From Oreohelix idahoensis (lineage: Eukaryota; Mollusca; Gastropoda; Stylommatophora; Oreohelicidae), in the NCBI GenBank assembly GCA_024509875.1, contig JAMPIV010005816.1, positions 205,001-269,000 on the forward strand: a stretch of DNA of 64,000 nucleotides, in the 5' to 3' direction. Position numbers and translations under genes: made by a program. This document shows, piece by piece, positions 56,253 through 64,000 of this stretch (position 1 is the first letter of the stretch; each line of letters starts with the position of its first letter). The notes under the pieces are model-generated. The model did no database searches. It was not told where the DNA came from and saw only the letters and a program-made list of their open reading frames with translations.

Positions 56253-59200
56253 CATCCCTGTGTTCGCATAGAATATTTTGTGTAAAGACTAAATCTTAAG
56301 TGTTTGTTTAGGGGCGGGACGTGAACAGTTCATTATTGAGGTTACTTCCCTTGAAAGTTGTGTCGGCTCTTTTCGATTCGGAAACTACGCCGGATGGAAT
56401 GAATACATCTTTTACTTGCGCATTTATTCGTTGTTTGGGTGAATAATCAGAATTGTTCTTTGCTTCAGAATATCTAGGGCTGAATTTATGTGTATTGATG
56501 TTGTTTGTGTTGTGAGGTAGACGATGTGTTGAGTCCTTTATATCTAGTCATTATATATCTTGTGGTACACTCATATCTAGTGTGTCGAAACTAATATGTT
56601 CTGTTTCTGTCTCGAGTGCTAGAGGTCAAAGCGCGACTCAAAGGCTATTCGGCGGATGTTGTCGCTTGACCCTGTGTGAGTTGTGTTGTTGTTGTTGAAT
56701 TTTGGCTTCGTTCCCGAATTAGGGAGACTGTGTTTTTCTATGTCGGCTTTGTCCGCCGGGGAAAGTCGAAACTGGGAAAAAAGTGATCTTCATTATTCAG
56801 TGGGGAAGTGTGCGTGGGGATGGAGAAATTGTCGAGCGTAGTAGACCTAGAGTGTATGCTTTTTGCACCCAGTGTTGTTGATTCGTTATTGACCTTGGAT
56901 AAAATGGCAGAGAATCGCCATAATTGTTCTGTAGATACCATGGTTAGTTTTTATTAATAGACACTCCTTATGGAAACTTCTCGTACGAAGCCCTACATTA
57001 GTGTCAGCTAGGAGTAAACGGTAGTTGAAATGTCGTCAAAAGACGAGAATTTATTGTCGAGCTGGAAAAAAACGATCTTCCGAATTCCTAACTCAAAGCA
57101 GCAGACATTATACTGTTAGCAATAGGCAGGTCAATTTGTTCTCATGATCAAATCTAGCCAGAGCATATTTGACAAATGTTTTATGTGTAACGGACCATAA
57201 CATTGACCATAGAGACAGATTCACATATATCTGTATACTCCAAACTGTCGTGACAGTGACCAGCCTCCTCACCGCTGAGTGATAAGCCATCTTACTGGAA
57301 ACTCCCAAAATCAATGGTAGGCAAGTGCACTTTTCAAGAATGAGACTAACAGCGGAACCCCAATGCAGCCGTATTATCGCTTGTTTTGGTCCAGTAGATC
57401 ACTGCTACTCATCGAGCAACCCGTTATTAGCGGTTTCAATATTATTATATGGAATAAATATGTGTAATCTGAACATGTATTGTCTGAAGATATCGTCGCT
57501 AGAACGAGGGCGATTAGGTTTAGTATAGCACATCTTGAAAATATTGTTTATATAAGCCGCTTGATCACGGGCTGCTCAGTCAAACGTTGAAGTCAGATGA
57601 ATATTATATGTATGGGCGATCAACTGATAAGTGATACGTGAGTGCTTGGTATGTGATCAGTTCAATTATACACTATTATTCTACAATGAGTGCCCTTGGT
57701 CAAACAATTGCAAGGCTCACATTTCAATCAAACTGATACTAGGATTTGCTATTATTGTTCTACCTCGTGATTTGTCACTCATATCTTGTGACTGTCGAAT
57801 TGTGTGTACGTCCCAATTTAAACTTTAGAAAAGGTACACAGTCGTTGAGGTTGTCGATGTCAGAACTTTCCAGCTCATAGCATGGAGTGTGACCGAAGAA
57901 AGAACATTTTTTGTCAAACAACTACTTGAACCTTATCATTCAATTTCGCACATTTTCATGTGACACTGTGAGCCAATTCTCATGTCTACACGCACCGTTA
58001 TAGCGCATAGTAGGTGTCAATTCACGTTGACCATTCCATACACCTACAGTGGAAAAAAGCAAACAAACACACCATAGAGACTACATTTATCAACTGATGA
58101 TGATGATGATGATGTCTGCTGTCCATCCAACTTAGTATCTATTCTTTTGGTAGGATATATCACTTAACCCGGCAAATAAAATCCTAAAACGTATATGACA
58201 AACCTTATCAAACTGGCATATGGGATGCCAGCTCTTTCTCAGAGTTTGACACCAATAGACCTCGACAGATTGACCTTCAGAACTCATTTCAATACGAGTC
58301 ATACGATACCATACCTGCATTCTATACCTGATGGCGATATTATCCAAGACACAGGTCTTGCAGTCACATGTGGCTGATTTGAACACCCACACTTGCGTTG
58401 TATTGGTTTGCTCAATTTGTCTGAATACACTTCGTCAACGTAAGTGACATGTCAAGTGAACTCGTGCATTGCTAGTATGTAGCGTCAGCGTTGTTGACAT
58501 TTTTTTACATTAGACATCTATTACAGAGTTTCACACAGAATCAGTTGCGATCAATTCTTGTCAATCGTTAACAGAGAAGACTCAGGTATATTATGGTGAA
58601 CCCTAAGTAAAGTCCTATTTTTTTCATTCTTTAGATCGGGATCTTCTTATTGTTTGCCTAGTGTATCATGATAACTTTAATTATTTAAGGCCTGAATTTC
58701 AGAATGTTTAATTGAAATAAAGCTGGCAGGTTTGTTTCATTTTAAATATATAAAAATAACTTTAAAAAAAAAATTACTGTAAAACTGTTTGAGACTTAAA
58801 CCTTGCCATTATGATCCTTCTTTGCAACACATACTATCATTACACACATGAATTTATATAATATTTATGTTTACATGTTATTTGTTTGTTATAGTATTTT
58901 GTTAGTTTCTATGTCAAGCGGGTTTGTGTTTAAGGTTGGGCGGGCAAGTCCTAACCACAATCAGAATTATCTCCCCACGTCAATTAGAGGGTCCGTTGTG
59001 CTGGGCGTTTTCTTTTATTTAGTGGTGCAAATTTTCTTGCATTGAAAACAAATTTGCTTTGGCGACAAACTGCTTGCTTTTGTGTTAGCTGTGAAGTCTG
59101 TAATTATTGTTATTTTTGTAATATTTCTTTGTTCTTATTAGTTGATTTGTTTTTGATTTGTTTGTAATTTGTTGGGTCTAACCTTTTTCTAACTATCTTT

Positions 59201-59589
59201 CAGTTCTATTCCACATATTTATATTTCATATATTGTGACGTCATTTGTGTTGTTATTCTTTGCAGATTCAGTGATTATTTTCATTGATTTCCCTATTTGA
59301 TTTATTTTGATTTCTGCAAACGTTCTTGTATTGTCAGTCCTATTTGTACTTTATGTATTCTGTTGGTTGACATATGTTTTATATAGGTATATTTCATAAG
59401 ACACAATTGCCTGTGCACTGCACTTGGATTATGGTATAAACCAGTACCTGATTATTATTACTATTATACAAGACCTTATTAAAGGCTTGTGACCCACAGA
59501 TATTGGGATAGTTTACTGATTAATCAAGTCATTGAGAACTTGTGGTATTATTATTGATTCAGGTGATTAGTATTATTGTTAGGGACATC
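56253..59589. other. unassigned DNA; its last part may hold the 5' LTR of gypsy element 2
   Basis: No gene was recognised. Sequence from about 58700 on is T-rich and has an AATAAA at about 58717. An LTR and primer site must lie upstream of the Gag at 59590 if the element is complete, but with no second LTR in the window I cannot mark the borders. Confidence 0.3.
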
Positions 59590-60107
59590 ATGTCTTACAT
59601 TAAGAATTACTTCATTACACAAGGGAAAGCCCTTGATAAGATAAATGGTAACAACAACAATGGACTCCAATAGACACAAGAAATTAGATTAGCTGCAGAA
59701 GAGGCTGTAGAAAAAGCTCGCTGAGCAAGAAGCACAAAAGAAAAATTAGCTGCAGAAGAAAGAAAAAATATGGCAGAAGAGAGAAGAATAGAAAGAGAAG
59801 CGTAGGCTGCTGCCGGCTCTGAACAAAAGGAAATTGCAGATTGCAGGTAGAGGGAAAGGAGATTTGAAGCTGAACAAAAAAAATTAGGGAAAAGAGAAGC
59901 TGACAGCTGACGCGGAACATAAAAAAATTAGACCAGGGAAGCTGCTGAAAAATTAAAAAAGATTAGAGCAGTGAAGCTGAACAAAAAAAGATTTAGAGAC
60001 AGCTGGGAAGCTGAACAAAAAAAAGATTAGACAGGGAGGCTGAACAAAAAAGATTAGATGCTGAAGAGAAAAAAGCAATAAGAGAACATGAATTTGAGTT
60101 AGAGAAA
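59590..60107 (+). pseudogene. gypsy element 2: N-terminal part of Gag, frame-broken coiled coil
   Basis: An ATG at 59590 opens MSYIKNYFITQGKALDKING. The following sequence is rich in Ala/Glu/Lys (RLAAEEAVEKAR, AAEERKNMAEERRIEREA, then repeated EAEQKK-like units), a charged coiled coil like the one in Gag of element 1. Several stops and frame changes occur, mostly in A-runs of 5 to 8 bases, up to the point where the frame at about 60075 stays open. A-run length errors are a likely cause. Confidence 0.65.
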
Positions 60108-62310
60108 TTGAGATTGACAAGTATGAGTAATGTTAATCAGGCATCTAGTGGTAATGGTAAACCTTCTACTTACAAGGTTAAGGTTCCACCGTTCAATCAG
60201 TCCAGTGACGATATTACATTCTGGCTGGATAGATTTGAACGTTCTTGTCGTACACATAATGTGGATAAATCACAATACGCTAATCAATTATCAGAAAACT
60301 TGAAAGGTGAATCTTTGACTAGATTATGCCTTGTAGGAGAAGCAGATAAGGATAATTATGATGTCATTAGGGCGGCTTTGATAAAAAAATATCAGCTAAG
60401 TGAGGAAGGCTATCGCCTTTTATTTAAGACGATGGTACCTGAGACGGGTGTAGAATTCTCAGAATTCACTGCAAAGGCACGTCTCACAGTTGATCGTTGG
60501 ATTGAGCTTTCCAAAACAGAAAAAACGTATGAAGGACTTATGGATTTGTTGCTCAGAGATAAGATTATGTCATGTGTGAACAAACCTTTCCTTGAATTTA
60601 TACATGAGCGTAAACCTAAATCTCTAAAAGAAATGGAAGAATCTTGTTCCCAATATGTCACTGCACACCCCGACGTGACTTTTGGCAACACTAAGATTAA
60701 GGAGAGTATGCCAGTTGCTTCAGCAACACCATACAATCCCAATTATTCACACAGATTTCAGGGACCTCAAAACAGATTTGATAAAAAAGGTAACCATAAT
60801 AGTTATCAAAACCAAGGTAACCAATCATTTCAGGGTTCTTCTTCAAAGAACTGGAGACGACCTGATAGCTCTCGACACAGGGGTGGTCATAATTATAGGA
60901 ATTTCCGTAGAGGAAGTAATTATAGAAACGATCAGGGTTATCCGTCTTGGAGTCAACAAGATCATAATTACAGAGATACTCATTATAATGAATATGATAA
61001 TGGTAACCAAGGGAACTATGACTCAAACCCAAATAGGGGTTACAATAGAGGTAACAATAACTACAGAGGTGATAATAACCGAGGTAGATCTCAAAACAAA
61101 AGACATAAACCACATTTTCAGGCAAACTCTGCACAACAAGAGTCCCATGAAGCCTATAAACAGAGTAAAGATAATAATGATGCTAGTAATATGGCATGTG
61201 CCGCTTTTGATTTTGGGAGAGCATCTCAGTGCCCCCAATGCAAAACGTTATTTGAGCCAACCACAGTGTCTACTTTAAGCTGTGGCCATCCTCTTCCTGC
61301 TCTTCCGGCATCAGTCGCGCATGATGGAAGAGGTTCTCTTGTCTTACATAAGGGTTTAGTGAATAACAATCCAGTCTCTGTGCTATTTGATTCTGGATGC
61401 ACCACAATTGGTGTTAGGCAGTCACTCGTAGATCCTTCCCGTGCCACTGGACAAGTAGTCAAATGTGTAACATTTGGCGGCACATTAGAGAAATACGCTA
61501 CTGCTATCATTAGGATTGCTACTCCTTTCTTTACAGGAGATGTACACGCATGTCTTCTTCCGAATCCGATCGCTGACCTCATCATCGGTCGCATTCATGG
61601 AGTCAAGGAATGCACTCCGCAACAAATTTCCACGTGGGAAAGGCAAAACATGCAGATTGCTAACGCTGTAGTCACTAGAGCTCAGGCTCTTAATATGCCT
61701 CAAACTTCATCTACTGAAGATAATGAAGTGCATAACCAAGATAATCCCTTGGTAATTTCTCGTGACTCGTTTATAAAACAGCAAGAAGATGATCCCACTC
61801 TGAAGAAATTCTTCATTCTTGCAACTAAAGGTGATCCGAATAAAGACACAAGTCGTAAATCGTGGATTACAAAGAAGAATGGCGTACTTGTACGTATGGT
61901 TCAAGACTCCATTACGTCAAGTCATTCTCAAATCCTGGTTCCCAAGAATTTGAGAGTTAAAATTTTGCAGCACGCTCACGACTCTCAGTGTGCTGGACAC
62001 ATGGGTTTTTCCCGTACTAAGTCAAGAGTCCTTGAGGTTTTCTTTTGGCCATTGGTAAACAAGGACATACGGATTTATTGTCGATCTTGTAAAGTATGTC
62101 AGGAAGTTAAATCCAAAGGTCCACGGCATGCTGCACCCATTCAGGCGGCGGACATTCCTATTCGGCCGTTTCAAAAAATGGCCATAGACATTATTGGTCC
62201 ATTTAAGATCAAGTCTGCCAGAGGACATCAGTTTATCTTGACGTGTGTTGATATGTGCACACGTTGGCCAGAGGCTATTCCTCTGAAGAGCATTACTACT
62301 GCTGTTTTGC
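60108..62310 (+). CDS. gypsy element 2: Gag, protease and integrase in one frame (Gmr1-like)
   Basis: The open frame (758 codons to 62384; last about 25 out of frame) holds, in order: capsid-like Gag (residues about 25-190) with a SCAN-like stretch (about 100-186, FSEFTAKARLTVDRWIELSK ... EGLMDLLLRDKIM); a long Asn/Arg/Gly/Tyr-rich region (about 208-340) in place of CCHC knuckles; a C-x2-C...C-x-H cluster (C375, C378, C392, H394); an aspartic protease with DSG (428-430, VSVLFDSGCT); and integrase with zinc ligands H624, H631, C661, C664 and the first catalytic Asp D694 (MAIDIIGPF). The stretch is continuous, with no frameshift between gag and pol. The listed initiator is only the first Met of the open part; true Gag starts further upstream, likely at 59590. 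Confidence 0.92.
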
Positions 62311-63574
62311 AGATGCTCTTTGGCTTATATTTTCTCGTCTGGGGTTCCCCGGAGAGATATTGTCAGACCATGGCACCCAACTAATATCAGATACCATGTC
62401 TCAAGTAATGTCTACTCTGCAGATAGATAGATCTTTAAGTAGTATCTACCATCCAATGTCTAATGGTATGGTCGAACGCCTTAATAGAACACTTAAAAAC
62501 TTACTGGGGAAGATAACTGAGGATCATCCTCAAGACTGGGACAGAGTTTTACCTGCGGCCCTCTTCGCTTACAGAGAGAGGTACCCAATGAACATACGGG
62601 ATTTTCTCCCTTTGAACTCGTCTTTGGCGCGCGTCCGCGTGGCCCTATGTCGTTGCTTCACGATCTCATAACATCTGACAATATTGACGATGACACAAAG
62701 TCATCCTACGAATATGTCATCGCGTTGAGACAAAAAATTATCGAAGCATGCAAATTAGCAACTTCTTCTTCTGAATTTGCGAAACAGAAGGCAAGGCAAT
62801 TTGCCAATAAGAAGAGATGCTTACGACAACTTTGTCCTGGTGACAAAGCATTTGTATTACTACCTTGTAGGGAAAAACAGATTACTTATTTCTTGGAAAG
62901 GTCCGTACGATATAATATCGAAAATTTCCGATATCGACTATATTGTCAATATTGATGGGAAGCATAAAACCTTCCACATCAATATGCTTACTGAATTCCA
63001 TGAACGTCCGGATTATTTGCAACCCATTTTCCAAGCAACGGACAATTCTCCAGTACAACATGGTCATTACTCATCACTGTCCGTGATACAGGATGAGGAA
63101 ACAAGTTTTTCAGATGTAAATCTTCCTCTTCCAATGATGCCACTTCATTCCAGTGAATCATGGAAGAACGTTACTGTCTCTCCTGATTTGTCTCTAGGAG
63201 AACAGCGACAAGTTTCAACTATGTTGCAAACATTTCAGGATGTACTCACTGACATCCCTGGACAAACGCATGTCATTGAACATGACATTGTTCTAACTGA
63301 CCATACTCCTATTAGGGTTAGACCTTATCCTATACCTATACATTTTCAAGCACAGGTCGAGAAAGAGTTGGATGAGATGATAGATTTGAAAATAATCGAA
63401 CCATCCACCTCTGCATATTCTTCGCCGATGGTTATTGTGCGTAAAAAAGACAATAACATACGTCTTTGCGTTGACTATCGAAAATTGAATCAAGTAACGA
63501 AGTTCGATGCCGAACCTATGCCTTTACTGGAAGAGCTACTTACTCGACTCTCCAAATCTCATTTTTTTCACTAA
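62311..63574 (+). pseudogene. gypsy element 2: rest of integrase, linker and start of RT, with frame breaks
   Basis: Coding sequence continues in other frames. After a shift near 62310: LWLIFSRLGFPGEILSDHGT (second integrase Asp) and GMVERLNRTL (catalytic Glu). After a two-base slip in a GA run near 62575 comes SPFELVFG-like sequence and MSLLHDLITSDN. After a shift near 62875 comes a GPY-type module (LLISWKGPYDIISKISDIDY, FHINML). Then the RT begins (about 63180): EHDIVLTDHTPIRVRPYPIP, IIEPSTSAYSSPMVIVRKKD and RLCVDYRKLNQVT. A further break lies in a T-run at 63560-63566. The order integrase then RT is the same as in element 1. Confidence 0.9.
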
Positions 63575-64000
63575 ACTTGATTTGTCTAAGGGATATTGGC
63601 AAGTTCCTTTATCTGAACGCGCCAAACCTCTCACGGCTTTTTCAACACCTAGAGGTTTGTTCCAATGGAATTTTATGCCTTTCGGTCTTATGAACGCACC
63701 AGCTACGTTCGTACGCATGATGCGCCGAATCCTATCTTATCGGTCAGATGTCATTGCATATCTAGACGACATCTGTCTTTTCAGCGATACTTGGGAAGAT
63801 CACTATTCAGGGTTAGATGAATTGCTGTCTACTTTGCGTGAGCACAACCTGACAGCGAAACCCTCTAAAGCCTATATTGGTTTTAGCGAAATTTCTTTCC
63901 TAGGCCACCGAGTTGGTCATGGTTTCCTAAAGACAGAGGACCATAATACTAATAAGATACTTAACATCTCAATCCCTAAGACTAAAAAACAGGTGAGAAC
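63572..64000 (+). CDS. gypsy element 2: reverse transcriptase core, cut by window end
   Basis: The frame stays open to the last base. It contains KLDLSKGYWQVPLSERAK (first catalytic Asp), FMPFGLMNAPATFVRMM and the intact catalytic box YLDDICLF (about 63760), then LTAKPSKAYIGF and ISFLGHRVGHG. RNase H, the 3' end and the 3' LTR lie beyond the window. Confidence 0.95.

Noticed and set aside
60410..62228. Minus-strand and second-frame open frames within gypsy element 2
   Set aside because: Shadows of the long gag-pol frame, which has all the family motifs.

Overview
This is an AT-rich piece of an animal nuclear genome. It is full of dispersed repeats, microsatellites and dead transposons, and I could identify no host gene with confidence. 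The mix of elements (several non-LTR retrotransposon families, tRNA-derived SINEs, two Ty3/gypsy elements with an unusual domain order, and relics of Helitron, piggyBac and hAT) fits a marine invertebrate. A mollusc is my best guess, from the general look of the LINE and SINE families; this is inference, not proof.

Layout. 1-5.9 kb: mostly unassigned DNA, one possible terminal exon of a membrane-protein gene (minus strand, 1784-2159), a SINE tail, a TA microsatellite and one copy of an unnamed interspersed repeat. 5.96-7.34 kb: a LINE 3' end (family A, minus) carrying a nested SINE and a nested fold-back MITE. 7.3-15.5 kb: little recognisable beyond a SINE copy, small tandem repeats and a TA array. 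15.5-16.2 kb: the end of a Helitron with decayed PIF1-like helicase. 17-21.7 kb: microsatellites, LINE fragments, and a 43-copy 23-bp minisatellite that begins inside the C-terminal coding sequence of a LINE. 23.1-24.3 kb: a truncated LINE with an intact RNase H. 25.8-29.0 kb: a LINE fragment between a 15-bp and a roughly 80-copy 30-bp minisatellite. 30.2-33.6 kb: a SINE, then a 52-bp array that grades into another LINE C-terminus.

34.0-47.9 kb is a nested locus. A non-LTR element on the minus strand (endonuclease, RT, RNase H) is split by a 10.45-kb Ty3/gypsy element (35121-45573, minus) with near-identical 2.66-kb LTRs and a 5-bp target duplication. 48.5-53.3 kb: hAT-like MITEs, two SINEs and two more LINE fragments. 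54.9-56.3 kb: a decayed piggyBac element. 59.6-64.0 kb: the 5' part of a second gypsy element (plus), cut by the window edge.

How the parts work together: the two gypsy elements encode gag, protease and integrase ahead of reverse transcriptase, the order of the Gmr1-like lineage and of copia elements rather than of ordinary gypsy. Both Gags have a SCAN-like helical region, which matches the proposed origin of the vertebrate SCAN domain. The second strong theme is that several tandem arrays start at, end at, or are built from the C-terminal coding end of LINE reverse transcriptases. Many reading-frame breaks sit in homopolymers or short repeats, so some may be consensus errors of a long-read assembly rather than real mutations.
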